Part shown: piece after piece, positions 7,494 to 16,263 of the stretch
Numbering within the stretch: position 1 is the stretch's first letter
Layout of the letters: every line of letters begins with the position of its first letter
Assembly: GCF_013408795.1 (NCBI RefSeq)
Contig: NZ_JACCCC010000001.1
Location: forward strand, 3,844,001 to 3,908,000
DNA: 64,000 nt
Direction of reading: 5' to 3'
From: Spinactinospora alkalitolerans
GTDB lineage: Bacteria; Actinomycetota; Actinomycetes; Streptosporangiales; Streptosporangiaceae
Notes under the pieces: generated by a model
The model's input: only the letters and a program-made list of their open reading frames with translations
The model's database searches: none
What the model was told of the DNA's origin: nothing
Made by a program: the position numbers and the translations under genes

Positions 7494-9707
7494 TCAGCGC
7501 GCCAGCCGCAGCGCCCGCTCCACGATCCGCTCCCCCACCGCGGCGGTGAGGATCGACTCGGGGTGGAACTGCACCGCCCAGCGCCTGGCCGCGGCGTCCT
7601 CGATCGCCATGACGACGGGCTCGGCCCCGTCCCCGGCCTCGGTCACGGCGGTCACCCGGAAGTTCTTCACCCGGTCCGGCGTGGTGTAGGTGGAGTGGTA
7701 GCGGGCCGCGGTGAACGCGCCGTCCGCACCGATCCCGGCCAGCAGCTCACCGCCGTCGACCCGGACCCGGCCCGGCTTGCCGTGCACCGGCTCGGCCAGG
7801 GTGCGCAGTTCACCGCCCGCGTGCTCCACCATGGCCTGCAGCCCCAGGCACACCCCCAGCGCGGGCAGCCGGCGCGCGTCCAGCGCGTCCAGCAGCGCGT
7901 CGGTGTCGAAGTCCGAGGGCAGCCCCGGGCCGGGCGAGAGCACCACCAGGTCGGGGGCGAGCTCGTCCAGCAGCGCCGGGTCGAACCCGTGCCGCAGCGT
8001 GGTCACCTGCGCGCCGTGCCGCCGCACGTAGTCGGCGAGGGTGTTGACGAAGGAGTCCTCGTAGTCGACGAGCAGCACCTTCATCCCGGCCCCCGGGGGC
8101 TCGGCCTCCGGCTGCGGCCGCTCCGCCTGCTCCGCGCCCTGCGCGGGGGCCTCGTCCAGGGCGAGGGTCTCCAGCAGCGCGCGGGCCTTGAGGAAGGTCT
8201 CGCGCTCCTCGGCCTCGGGGTCGGAGTCGTAGAGCAGCGTGGCGCCGACCCGGACGGTTGCGACGCCGTCGCGGATCTGGGCGGTGCGCAGGGTCAGGCC
8301 GGTGTTCATCGACCCGTCGAAGCCGATGACGCCCACGGCGCCGCCGTACCAGCGGCGCGGCGTGGTCTCGTTGGCCTCGATGAAGCGCATCGCCCAGGTC
8401 TTGGGCGCACCGGTGACGGTGACCGCCCACATGTGCGTGAGGAAGGCGTCGAGGGCGTCGAACTCGGGGCGCAGGGTTCCCTCGATGTGGTCGACGGTGT
8501 GGATCAGCCTGCTGTACATCTCGATCTGGCGGCGGCCGATGACCCGGACGCTGCCGGGCTCGCACACCCGGGACTTGTCGTTGCGGTCGACGTCGGTGCA
8601 CATCGTCAGCTCCGACTCCTCCTTGGCGGAGGAGAGCAGCTCGCGGATGTTGTCGGCGTCGCCCAGGGCGTCCTCGCCGCGCCGGATCGTGCCGGAGATC
8701 GGGCAGGTCTCCACCCGCTGGCCGCGGCCGGGCGCGCCGGTGACGCGCACGAACATCTCCGGCGAGGCCCCGACCAGGTACTCCCCCTCGCCCAGGTTGA
8801 AGAAGAACTCATAGGGCGCGGGGTTGCGCTCACGCAGGTGCTCGTAGAAGCGGGCCGGGGAGGTGCACGCGCCGTAGGTGCGGTGTCCGGGCACGACCTC
8901 GAACAGGTCGCCGCGGACGAACCTCTCCTTGGCCCTGGCGACGATCTCGGCGTAGGCGCCGGGTTCGGGCTGGGGCGGGACCTGCGCCGCGACGACGGCG
9001 GGGGTGGGGTCGGTGACGCGGGGCAGGTCGTCGGTGCGGGCCTCCCGCGGGGTGCCGGCGAGGTCGGCCGGGACCGTGAAGTCGTAGGAGTGGCGCACGC
9101 ACGTCTCTCGCTTGCGGTCGCGCACGATGATCTCGTCTGGCAGGTGCAGGACGAGATCGCGGTCGTCGGGGGCGCGGTCGAGGACCTGCTCGATCGGCTC
9201 GAACTGGAAGGCGAGGTCGTAGCCGAACGCGCCGTAGAGGCCGAGGTGCGGGTCGTCCTCGGCGAAGAACAGCGCGACGACGGCGCGCAGCACCGAGAAC
9301 ACGCTGGGCCTGCGGCTGCGCTGCTCCTCGGTGAAGAACTCCCCCTCGGCGGGCTCGGGGACGGTGACCCACACGGAGTCGCCGGGGAGACCGGGGCTTC
9401 CGGGGACGACGACGCCATGCTCCGTCAGCGCGCGGACGACGACCGGGAGCAGCACGCGGCCGCGGTCGTTCAGCGCGGTGGCGACGACGGTGCGGCCCCG
9501 GGCGGCCACCTCCAGGCACGGGTCGAGGTAGCCCAGGTGCCAACGGCTGTAGCGGCCGGGGTACTCCATGCCGGAGGACAGGACGCCGCCGCGGCGGTGC
9601 TCCACCGCCTGGACCAGTTCGGTGAGGACGTCGGGGTCGCAGGGCGCGGTGCTGCGGCGGACGGTGACGCCGCCGGCGGTTCGGTAGGAGTGGGAGCTGT
9701 CGTCCAC
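7494..9707 (-). CDS. trpE: Fused anthranilate synthase TrpEG
   Basis: A 737-residue fusion that makes anthranilate from chorismate and glutamine, the first step of tryptophan synthesis. Residues about 30-525 are the TrpE chorismate-binding half with SGTIRRGED, DVDRNDKSRVC and TVTGAPK motifs; after a linker rich in Ala/Glu/Pro, residues about 545-737 are the glutamine amidotransferase, with nucleophile Cys620 in GVCLGLQ and His715/Glu717 in FHPES. This single-chain form occurs in rhizobia, Azospirillum and some Streptomyces. The start is GTG 9707. It is preceded by a leader peptide with tandem Trp codons and an attenuator hairpin, so expression should respond to tryptophanyl-tRNA charging. No other trp gene is adjacent. 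Confidence 0.93.
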   Translation of the reverse strand: MDDSSHSYRTAGGVTVRRSTAPCDPDVLTELVQAVEHRRGGVLSSGMEYPGRYSRWHLGYLDPCLEVAARGRTVVATALNDRGRVLLPVVVRALTEHGVVVPGSPGLPGDSVWVTVPEPAEGEFFTEEQRSRRPSVFSVLRAVVALFFAEDDPHLGLYGAFGYDLAFQFEPIEQVLDRAPDDRDLVLHLPDEIIVRDRKRETCVRHSYDFTVPADLAGTPREARTDDLPRVTDPTPAVVAAQVPPQPEPGAYAEIVARAKERFVRGDLFEVVPGHRTYGACTSPARFYEHLRERNPAPYEFFFNLGEGEYLVGASPEMFVRVTGAPGRGQRVETCPISGTIRRGEDALGDADNIRELLSSAKEESELTMCTDVDRNDKSRVCEPGSVRVIGRRQIEMYSRLIHTVDHIEGTLRPEFDALDAFLTHMWAVTVTGAPKTWAMRFIEANETTPRRWYGGAVGVIGFDGSMNTGLTLRTAQIRDGVATVRVGATLLYDSDPEAEERETFLKARALLETLALDEAPAQGAEQAERPQPEAEPPGAGMKVLLVDYEDSFVNTLADYVRRHGAQVTTLRHGFDPALLDELAPDLVVLSPGPGLPSDFDTDALLDALDARRLPALGVCLGLQAMVEHAGGELRTLAEPVHGKPGRVRVDGGELLAGIGADGAFTAARYHSTYTTPDRVKNFRVTAVTEAGDGAEPVVMAIEDAAARRWAVQFHPESILTAAVGERIVERALRLAR

Positions 9708-9768
9708 GGGCCGGTCCTTTTCGGGCTGTGTCGTGCGCCGCGCCCGAACCGTGGCGGAAATCGAAGAA

Positions 9769-9792
9769 GCGACCGCCGGAACGGGCGGTCGC
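9769..9792 (-). terminator. trp attenuator hairpin
   Basis: Nine-base arms GCGACCGCC (9769-9777) and GGCGGTCGC (9784-9792) form a stem with a six-base loop; in the transcript it is followed by TTCTTCGATTT. It lies between the leader peptide and trpEG, the position of an attenuator. A competing hairpin at 9825-9844 overlaps the end of the leader peptide. Confidence 0.8.
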
Positions 9793-9819
9793 TGGTCAGG
9801 GTCTTGGGGAATGCGAACC

Positions 9820-9876
9820 TTAGCGCGCCGCCGGAAAGCGGCGCCACCACTGGTGGGGTGTCTGAGCGGTTCGCAT
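9820..9876 (-). CDS. trpL: trp leader peptide with tandem Trp codons
   Basis: An 18-residue peptide, MRTAQTPHQWWRRFPAAR, ends in TAA. The two consecutive TGG codons sit in the arm of a first hairpin (CCACC-AGT-GGTGG in the RNA). Ribosome stalling at these codons would free the downstream strand to form an antiterminator and prevent the hairpin at 9769-9792; this is the classic trp attenuation layout and is known for a fused anthranilate synthase in Streptomyces. There is no ribosome-binding site: the ATG lies about where transcription should begin, so translation is probably leaderless. Confidence 0.8.
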   Translation of the reverse strand: MRTAQTPHQWWRRFPAAR

Positions 9877-9883
9877 GGTTGCG

Positions 9884-9912
9884 AGTGTAGCGCCTACGCG
9901 CCGCTGTGCGAA
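9884..9912 (-). promoter_or_regulatory. trpEG promoter
   Basis: On the minus strand, TTCGCA (9907-9912) and TACACT (9884-9889) are separated by exactly 17 bases. Transcription would begin at about 9876-9878, coinciding with the leader-peptide ATG at 9876. Confidence 0.6.
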
Positions 9913-9935
9913 TGACCGCGACGCGGATCGGCGCG

Positions 9936-9989
9936 GAACCGGAACGAACCGAACGAAACTGAACGAAGCTGAAAGAACTGAAAGGAACC
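9936..9989 (+). repeat. Purine-rich low-complexity tract
   Basis: About 54 bases consist of degenerate GAAC/GAAG/TGAA units with a loose ten-base period and almost no T. It lies between the divergent trpEG and HelD-like promoters. Confidence 0.6.
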
Positions 9990-10128
9990 GCCGACAGCGG
10001 TGGCGGTGAGGTCGGCCGAGGAGACGGCCTTCGGCGGGTGGAATGCGACGGTGCCGCGCCAGGCTGGTACGCTACATCACTCGAGAAAACATGCCACATT
10101 ATTCCCTATTTAGGAGTTTAGCAGATAC

Positions 10129-12489
10129 ATGGAGTGTCGTCAATCCGGAAGCACCGGCGGCAGTACCCGCGCCCACGACCCCGCAGACGCCCGCACAGCC
10201 GCGCTGCGCGAGGAACAGGACCACGTCTCCGGGCTCTACGCCCGGCTGGACACCCTGCGCGACCGGGCCCGGGCGGCGATGGACGAGGCGTACGGACGCG
10301 GTGGCGGCGGAACGCTGCAGGCGCGGATCGAGCGCGAGGTGGCGGCCGGCGAGCAGGCCCACCGGTTCACCCGGCTGTCCGGGGTCGAGCGTGGGCTGTG
10401 CTTCGGCCGGATCGACCACCGCGGCGCCGACGGCTCTCCCGGCGACACCTTCTACATCGGGCGCGTCGGCCTGCGCGACGAGGACCACGAACCGGTGCTG
10501 ATCGACTGGCGCGCGCCCGCCGCGCGACTCTTCTACGCCGCGACCCCCGGCTCCCCCGGCACGCTGCTGCGCCGCCGCCACCTGCACACCCGGGGCCGCA
10601 CGGTCGTCGGCATCGACGACGAGGTGTTCGACCTCGACGGGCTCAGCGACACCGACCGGCGCACGCTGGTGGGCGAGGCCGCGCTGCTGGCGACGCTGCG
10701 GCGCGGCCGGACCGGCAGGATGAGCGACGTCGTCGCCACCATCCAGACCGAGCAGGACCGGGTCATCCGCTCCGGCCTGCAGGGCGTCCTGGTGGTGCAG
10801 GGCGGCCCCGGCACGGGCAAGACGGTCGCCGCGCTGCACCGGGCCGCCTACCTGCTGTACACGCACCGCAGGACGCTGGAGCGCCGGGGCGTGCTGGTGG
10901 TCGGACCCAACGCGACATTCCTGCGCTACATCGGACAGGTGCTGCCCTCATTGGGCGAGACCGACGTGGTGCTGTCCACCGTCGGCGGGCTCTACCCGGG
11001 CGTGCGGGCCACCGCGCCGGAGACGCCCGCGGCCGCGGTGGTCAAGGGCGACCTGCGCATGGCCGATCTGGTCGCCGCGGCCGTGCGGGACCGGCAGCGC
11101 GCGCCGGCGGGCGACCTGGAGGTCGAGGCCGACGACATGGTGCTGCGGGTGGACCATGCCACCTGCGCGCACCTGCGGGACCGCGCGCGCGGGCTGGGCC
11201 TGCTGCCGCACAACGTCGCGCGCAAGCTGTTCGTCAACGAACTGCTCCTGGAGCTCGCCCGCGACCAGGCCCGGCAGATGGACCGGCCGGCCGACGCCGA
11301 GGACCTGGAGTACATGCGGGCGAGCCTGTGGGCGGAGGAGTCCGTCAAGGCCGCGGTGGACGGCCTGTGGCCCGACCTCGCGCCGCAGCGGCTGCTGTCG
11401 GAGCTCTTCGCCGACGCCGGAGCCGTGGCCGGGGCCGCGGCGCGGGCCGGATTCACCGAGGAGGAGTGGAAGGCGCTGCCGCGTCCGGCCGGGCACCCGT
11501 GGACCACCGCCGACGTCCCCCTCCTCGACGAGGCCGCCGAACTGCTCGGCGAGGACGACGGCAGGGCCGGGGCCGAGCAGCGCGCCGCCGAGCGCCGGCG
11601 GCGGGCGGAGGAGCGCTACGCCCAGGGCGTGCTGGAGTTCACCGGCCTGTTCGAGGACCAGATGATGGAGGCGCCCGCGCTCGCCGAACGCCACCACGCC
11701 CCGGGGCCGGAGCTGACGACCGCCGACCGGGCCGAGGCCGACCGGCAGTGGGCCTACGGCCACGTCATCGTGGACGAGGCGCAGGAGCTGTCGGCCATGG
11801 CCTGGCGCATGGTGATGCGCAGGGTGCCCACCCGCTCCTTGACGGTGGTGGGCGACGTGGCCCAGACCGGCAGCCCCGCCGGGGCCCGGTCATGGGGCGA
11901 GATGCTGGACACCTACGTGGAGGGCCGCTGGCGAGAGGAGCGGCTGCTGGTGAACTACCGGACGCCGGCCGAGATCATGGAGGTGGCCGCCGACGTCCTG
12001 AGGGCGGTGGCCCCGGAGCAGGAGCCGCCGGAGTCGGTGCGCGGCGGCGAGGCGCCGCCGACCGCCGTGCGGATGACGGATGCGGAGCTGCCGGAGGGCT
12101 TGGCGCCCCTGGTGGAGTCGGAGCTGTCGGCGATCGGCGACGGCCGCCTGGCGGTGCTGACGCCCGACGCCCGCCACAGCGGGATCGCCGCGCTACTGCC
12201 CGCGGCGGCGGCCACGACCCCGCAGGCCCTGGACTCCCCCGCTGTGGTGCTGACGGTGACCCAGGCCAAGGGGCTGGAGTTCGACGCGGTGATCGTGGTC
12301 GACCCCGCGGGGATCATCGCCCAGTCGCCCAAGGGCGGCCACGACCTCTATGTCGCGGTCACCAGGGCGACGAGGCGGCTGACGGTCGTGTACGAGGACG
12401 GCCTCCCGGATGTGCTGGGCCGGCTGGCGGCGCCTCGTCGAGTCGCCGTGGACGGCGCGGGTCGGGTGCGGCCTCGTGAACCTCGGTGA
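10129..12489 (+). CDS. helD: HelD/HelR-like RNA polymerase recycling ATPase (UvrD superfamily)
   Basis: This 786-residue SF1 helicase-like protein has an N-terminal coiled coil (residues about 22-55) that in HelD inserts into the RNA polymerase secondary channel, then Walker A GGPGTGKT (225-232), Walker B-type VIVDEAQE, the motif III region GDVAQTGSP, and C-terminal TQAKGLEFDAV and YVAVTRA motifs. HelD proteins release stalled RNA polymerase from DNA; some actinobacterial relatives (HelR) also displace rifamycins. No rifamycin-associated palindromic element was found upstream, so a drug link is not supported. ATG 10129 lies 12 bases after TAGGAG. The gene is divergent from trpEG and ends at a strong hairpin. 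Confidence 0.85.
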   Translation: MECRQSGSTGGSTRAHDPADARTAALREEQDHVSGLYARLDTLRDRARAAMDEAYGRGGGGTLQARIEREVAAGEQAHRFTRLSGVERGLCFGRIDHRGADGSPGDTFYIGRVGLRDEDHEPVLIDWRAPAARLFYAATPGSPGTLLRRRHLHTRGRTVVGIDDEVFDLDGLSDTDRRTLVGEAALLATLRRGRTGRMSDVVATIQTEQDRVIRSGLQGVLVVQGGPGTGKTVAALHRAAYLLYTHRRTLERRGVLVVGPNATFLRYIGQVLPSLGETDVVLSTVGGLYPGVRATAPETPAAAVVKGDLRMADLVAAAVRDRQRAPAGDLEVEADDMVLRVDHATCAHLRDRARGLGLLPHNVARKLFVNELLLELARDQARQMDRPADAEDLEYMRASLWAEESVKAAVDGLWPDLAPQRLLSELFADAGAVAGAAARAGFTEEEWKALPRPAGHPWTTADVPLLDEAAELLGEDDGRAGAEQRAAERRRRAEERYAQGVLEFTGLFEDQMMEAPALAERHHAPGPELTTADRAEADRQWAYGHVIVDEAQELSAMAWRMVMRRVPTRSLTVVGDVAQTGSPAGARSWGEMLDTYVEGRWREERLLVNYRTPAEIMEVAADVLRAVAPEQEPPESVRGGEAPPTAVRMTDAELPEGLAPLVESELSAIGDGRLAVLTPDARHSGIAALLPAAAATTPQALDSPAVVLTVTQAKGLEFDAVIVVDPAGIIAQSPKGGHDLYVAVTRATRRLTVVYEDGLPDVLGRLAAPRRVAVDGAGRVRPREPR

Positions 12490-12517
12490 ATCCGCCGGAC
12501 ACCGGGGAGCCGTGCGC

Positions 12518-12550
12518 TCCCGGTCCCCGAGGATGCCTCGGGGACCGGGA
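12518..12550. terminator. Bidirectional terminator
   Basis: Perfect 15 bp arms (12518-12532, 12536-12550) around an ATG loop lie between two convergent genes, the HelD-like gene and the small secreted protein. Confidence 0.75.
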
Positions 12551-12570
12551 CATCGCCGTTTCGGGGTGCG

Positions 12571-12705
12571 TCAGCCCCCGATGATGGGAATGCCGCCGAG
12601 GACACCGCCGAGGAGGTCGTTGGCGTAGGCGGTGCCGGTGCCGAGGGTCAGGGTGATGGCCGTGACCAGCCCGACGAACAGCGCGGTGAAGAAGTGACGG
12701 ACCAT
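12571..12705 (-). CDS. Small secreted protein of unknown function
   Basis: The 44-residue product is a signal peptide (positively charged start, hydrophobic stretch 5-21, cleavage likely after AYA at residue 28) followed by a mature part of only about 16 residues, NDLLGGVLGGIPIIGG. The mature peptide is hydrophobic and glycine-rich. I do not recognise it; it lacks the chaplin motif and cysteines. A GGGAGC site lies 6 bases before ATG 12705. It may be a secreted peptide or a cell-wall associated factor. The frame extends upstream to 12846 without a credible start. Confidence 0.55.
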   Translation of the reverse strand: MVRHFFTALFVGLVTAITLTLGTGTAYANDLLGGVLGGIPIIGG

Positions 12706-12903
12706 GACAAGCTCCCTACTCAAGGTTACGGATACATCACAGTGAGTATCCATCATGAGTTGCGGGAAACCGGGGAGCCGGAAGAAATCCTCCGGCCGCG
12801 TCGGCGCTCTCACCGGAGCGCCGACGCGGCCGGGAATCGCCGTCACCGCTGCGGCCCCGGTGCCGCCGGAGTCCGTCCGGCACGCCGGTCGGCGCGGCGG
12901 GGA

Positions 12904-13015
12904 TCAGCCGCCGCCACCACCGCCACCGCCGCCACCGGCGCCGCCGCTTCCACCGCCACCGCCGGCGCCACCGCTTCCACCGCCACCGCCGGCGCCACCG
13001 CTGAAGCCACCGCCG
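12904..13015. repeat. Triplet-rich tandem repeats coding the glycine tail
   Basis: CCACCGCCACCGCC-type blocks with 27 bp units (GCTTCCACCGCCACCGCC plus GGCGCCACC) recur about twice to three times. They encode glycine/serine/alanine on the minus strand and are prone to copy-number change. Confidence 0.6.
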
Positions 13016-13974
13016 CCGAAGCCTCCGCCGCCGCCACCGGACCAGCCGGAGCGGCCGCCGCCCCTGCCGCCCGAACCCGCCTTGATGATCATGAAGACGA
13101 TGATCACCACGACCATCGGGAAGCAGAACATGGAGGACAGGGGGAACACCGTGCTCAGCAGGAAGCCGAAGCCCACGCCGCGGTCCTCGCCGTCCTCGGC
13201 CCCGCCCCCGGAGGCGTCCCGGTCCCGCGGCGTCGGCACCGCGGCGCTGCCCTCGGAGAGGGTCACGTCGACGCTGAACGCCTCGCCCGGTTCGACGGGC
13301 CCGTTCGAGAAGGCCGCCGCGGATCCCGCGCTCTCCGCGCTCGTGCACTCCTGCCGCGAGGACGGCTCGCCCGCGTAGCAGTCGACGAGGTCGATCCCGC
13401 CGGGGACCTCGACCTCAGCGTGCGCGGACTCGATGGGAATCTCCCATTCGGGGCCGACCACGTCCAGGAACAGCCGCGGCCGGCCCTCGGCGCCCTCGAC
13501 GAGCAGGGTCTCGTAGTCGTAGCCGATGACGAACGTCTTCTCCCCCGTCAGCCGGGGGTCCTGCTGCTCCTGTCCGATGCGCACCACGGTCTCGGCACCG
13601 TTGTCCTCGATGTCGACCGCCTCGACGCCGTCGGCGCTCTCGACCTCGACGCCGGTGAGGCCGAAGTCCCGCTCGCCCCCGTCGCCGATGCGGCCGCCCG
13701 CGGGGATGCTCCGGAACATTCCGTCGGCCGGCCCCTGCCCGAACCGGTAGGTGAGCGTCTCACGCACGCTGACCACGCCGTCCTCGCCCACGGCCACGTC
13801 GACGTCGTAGGAGGTGACCGCGCGCTCGCCCTCGGCTGCGGCCGGCGCAGCCGACGGCAGGGCCGACAGCGGTGCCGCGAGCAGCAGGCCCGCCACGGCC
13901 CAGGGGCGCGGCGCCCGCCCCGTCCTCGTCCCCGTCTTCCTTCTTCCCTCGTTCACCGCCACCGTCGCCACCAT
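12904..13974 (-). CDS. DUF2207 membrane protein with glycine-rich tail
   Basis: The 356-residue protein has an N-terminal signal sequence (to about residue 47, APAAAEG), an extracytoplasmic DUF2207 domain (about 50-250) with SYDVDVAVGEDG, ETLTYRFG and FRSIPAG motifs, one membrane segment (about 276-300) and a cytoplasmic tail of repeated glycine clusters. DUF2207 proteins are usually longer, with a second half; this one stops in a tail of three SGGAGGGGG-type units encoded by 27 bp direct repeats. Function is unknown. ATG 13974 is used; in front is the convergent-side neighbour TetR gene reading in the same direction 145 bp upstream. Confidence 0.8.
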   Translation of the reverse strand: MVATVAVNEGRRKTGTRTGRAPRPWAVAGLLLAAPLSALPSAAPAAAEGERAVTSYDVDVAVGEDGVVSVRETLTYRFGQGPADGMFRSIPAGGRIGDGGERDFGLTGVEVESADGVEAVDIEDNGAETVVRIGQEQQDPRLTGEKTFVIGYDYETLLVEGAEGRPRLFLDVVGPEWEIPIESAHAEVEVPGGIDLVDCYAGEPSSRQECTSAESAGSAAAFSNGPVEPGEAFSVDVTLSEGSAAVPTPRDRDASGGGAEDGEDRGVGFGFLLSTVFPLSSMFCFPMVVVIIVFMIIKAGSGGRGGGRSGWSGGGGGGFGGGGFSGGAGGGGGSGGAGGGGGSGGAGGGGGGGGGG

Positions 13975-14119
13975 GGACCTTGGACGGTGCGCGGCGCGCT
14001 CCGGTCGCTCCGCGCCCTGGCCGGATCAGGCCATTCGGCGCGAGCGGTGAACCGGGCCGCAGCCGACCTCGGGCCGGACCCGCGCAGGCCCCGCCGCCCG
14101 GACCGGTCGGCGCGCCCCG

Positions 14120-14800
14120 TCAGCCGGCCCGGCCCGCGATCGCCCCGACGACGGCCCCGGTCAGGTCGCCGATCACGACGTCGTCGGGCACCTCGGGATG
14201 GTCCAGCCACCACTCCCCCGCCGCCTGGACCATGCCGACCACCGCGTGCGCCACGATCTGGGCGCGGACGGGATCGGGGACCTGCCCTTCGGCCACCAGC
14301 ATCTCGGCCAGTTCCTCGCCGAGGCGGCGCACCATCATGCCGAGGTCGCCGCGGGTCCTCGGGTCCTCGGCGGTGGCGCGGTGCATCAGGAACCGGTACA
14401 GGTTCAGGTTCTTGCGGATCATCCCGAGGTAGGCGCCGACGGTGGCGCGGGCGCGCACCCGCAGGTTCGTCCGCCCGTGGAACTCGACGCGGACCCGCTC
14501 CATCAGCGGGTCGACGTGACGTTCGGCCAGCGCCCGGTACAGGCCGCTCTTGTCGCCGAAGTGGCGGTACAGGATCGGCTTGCTGATCCCGGCTTCGACG
14601 GCGATGGCCGACATCGAGGCGTCGGGTCCGTCGCGCTGGATCACCCGGTCGGCCGCGTCCAGGATGGTGCGGCGGCGCTGCGGGTCACGGCCGCGAACGG
14701 CCCGCCCCCGCGTGCGCGCGGGGACGGGCGGCTCGGCGGACGCCGTGCCGTCGGCGGGTCGCGGTCGGCGCAGAGGCCGGTGTGCGGGATCGGGGACCAC
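14120..14800 (-). CDS. TetR-family transcriptional regulator
   Basis: The 226-residue protein has a basic N-terminal extension, then a TetR helix-turn-helix (about residues 43-90) with SMSAIAVEAGISKPILYRHFGDKSGLY, and an all-helical ligand domain. The family represses neighbouring or distant genes until a small ligand binds. The start is GTG 14798-14800, four bases after the stop of the upstream acyltransferase gene, so the two form an operon and the regulator may control it. The ligand is not predictable. A later internal start would shorten the arginine-rich extension, so the exact start is uncertain. Confidence 0.82.
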   Translation of the reverse strand: MVPDPAHRPLRRPRPADGTASAEPPVPARTRGRAVRGRDPQRRRTILDAADRVIQRDGPDASMSAIAVEAGISKPILYRHFGDKSGLYRALAERHVDPLMERVRVEFHGRTNLRVRARATVGAYLGMIRKNLNLYRFLMHRATAEDPRTRGDLGMMVRRLGEELAEMLVAEGQVPDPVRAQIVAHAVVGMVQAAGEWWLDHPEVPDDVVIGDLTGAVVGAIAGRAG

Positions 14801-14804
14801 AGCG

Positions 14805-15944
14805 TCACACGGTAGCGCGTAGCCCCGGGATCCGCTTGAACACCGCGGTCACGGCGATGCTGATGAGCAGCACGGCGACCGTGTGACCCAGGGCCGTTGC
14901 GACCATGCCGAGGGCGTGGTCGGGGACGCCGGTGAGGTCGCGCAACTGGTAGAGCACGATCACGTGGACGAGGAACACGCCGAAACTGAGGTCGGAGAGC
15001 GTCTTGAGCCTCCGGCGGGCGGGCTCGGTGTCGCGGTCCTCGGCCGTGAACACCGGCAGGTGGGTGCCGACCGCGCGGAACAGCAGGAACGCCGCGATCG
15101 ACATCACCATCACGGTGGGCGAGAGGTAGTCGTAGACGTAGTCGGCCTCGCCGCCCCATCCGCCGGTGGCGCGTGCGATGGCGCCCGCGCCCAGGGCCGT
15201 GGCCAGGATCGAGGCGACGAACACCCCGGCGGTGCCCCAGATCTGGCGGCGGGTCAGGGCGGTGTCGCGCAGCAGGTAGCCCATGACGTAGTAGCCGACG
15301 AAGGGCAGGAAGCGGGTGACGGCGTTGGGCTCGCCGATGCCGTCGAAGGCGGAGACCGCCTGGTCGACCACGCCGAGGGACGACATCATGATCGCGAACC
15401 ACCACAGCGTCCGGGTGGTGGCGTGCAGGGTGATGATCCGCAGGAACGGCGTGAGCACGTACAGGCCGGCCAGCACGAACAGGAAGTACAGGTGCAGCGC
15501 CGGATTGCCCGACAGCACCTCGCGGACCGCGTCGGCGAAGCTGATGCCGCTCCAGTACAGCCGGTCCCAGGTGAGGTAGGCGATCGTCCACACGGCCAGC
15601 GGGACGCCGATCCGGGAGAACCGCCGCCGGTAGAAGACCCGCAGCCCTTCAGGGCGGGGTTTGAGCAGGAGCGCGCCGCTGATCATGATGAAGACCGGGA
15701 CGCACCAGCGGATCGTGGAGTCGGCGGCGTTGGCCGTCCACCAGGTGACCGTGCCGAAGTCGGTGTACTTGGTCGTGACCACGGGCGCGAAGGCGTGCAC
15801 GAGGATCACCGCGAGCATCGCGGCGACGCGGGTCATGTCCAGCCATGCGGTCTTGGCCGGGGCGGCGGGCGACGCGCCGCGTCGCTTGTCCTTCGCGGGA
15901 GCCTGGGGGGCGGACGAAGAAGAGGCGGGGGTGGTCACAGCCAT
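14805..15944 (-). CDS. Acyltransferase 3 family membrane protein
   Basis: This 379-residue integral membrane protein has about ten hydrophobic segments after a short hydrophilic Ala/Ser/Pro-rich start. It shows the AT3 fold signatures: WLDMTRVAAMLAVILVHAFAP near the first helix, containing the conserved His, and RFSRIGVPLAVW in the second. AT3 proteins transfer acetyl or other acyl groups to extracytoplasmic sugars, peptidoglycan or antibiotics. The acceptor is unknown. ATG 15944 has GAGGGA 5 bases upstream; an upstream in-frame start at 16037 lacks one. It is followed four bases later by a TetR gene. Confidence 0.82.
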   Translation of the reverse strand: MAVTTPASSSSAPQAPAKDKRRGASPAAPAKTAWLDMTRVAAMLAVILVHAFAPVVTTKYTDFGTVTWWTANAADSTIRWCVPVFIMISGALLLKPRPEGLRVFYRRRFSRIGVPLAVWTIAYLTWDRLYWSGISFADAVREVLSGNPALHLYFLFVLAGLYVLTPFLRIITLHATTRTLWWFAIMMSSLGVVDQAVSAFDGIGEPNAVTRFLPFVGYYVMGYLLRDTALTRRQIWGTAGVFVASILATALGAGAIARATGGWGGEADYVYDYLSPTVMVMSIAAFLLFRAVGTHLPVFTAEDRDTEPARRRLKTLSDLSFGVFLVHVIVLYQLRDLTGVPDHALGMVATALGHTVAVLLISIAVTAVFKRIPGLRATV

Positions 15945-16263
15945 GCGGGTCCCTCGGTCCAATCGACGGCGGCCGAACGCTCTCAATTGATACCATCTCG
16001 TTACCGTACGCTCAATTTTTCCCCAGGAACCGAGCAATCATTCCCAGCTTCCTCAGATTGCGGTTTGAGCTGGTGTTTTACCCCGGTCGACGCGGAACCG
16101 GGGGCGACGGCGCACGGTTGGAATCCGGAAAATAACTGCGGCAAGAGCCTCGGGAGGGCCCGAACGGCGCGCGGGCCCGCCGGATCCGGCGGGCCCGCGT
16201 CCGAGGGGCGCACGGGTGCGAGGAGAGCAGCGGCGGCGCCGACGGCACCGGACCGGCCGCGGA
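15945..16263. other. Intergenic region with terminator palindrome
   Basis: The left part (15960-16060) is comparatively AT-rich and is where the acyltransferase promoter should lie. The right part holds a 30 bp perfect palindrome (16170-16199). No gene is seen. Confidence 0.4.
16170..16199 (-). terminator. 30 bp perfect palindrome terminator
   Basis: The two 15 bp halves 16170-16184 and 16185-16199 are exact reverse complements. It stands 65 bases after the stop of the hotdog-fold gene and probably ends its transcript. Confidence 0.65.

Noticed and set aside
7413-9890. Long rightward open frame (825 codons) opposite trpEG
   Set aside because: It is the shadow of trpEG in GC-rich DNA: composition is Val/Gly/Arg/His-biased and no family is recognisable.
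9990-10128. Rifamycin-associated element before the HelD-like gene
   Set aside because: No GGGGCTTGC...GCAAGCCCC-type palindrome is present, so rifamycin induction is not supported.
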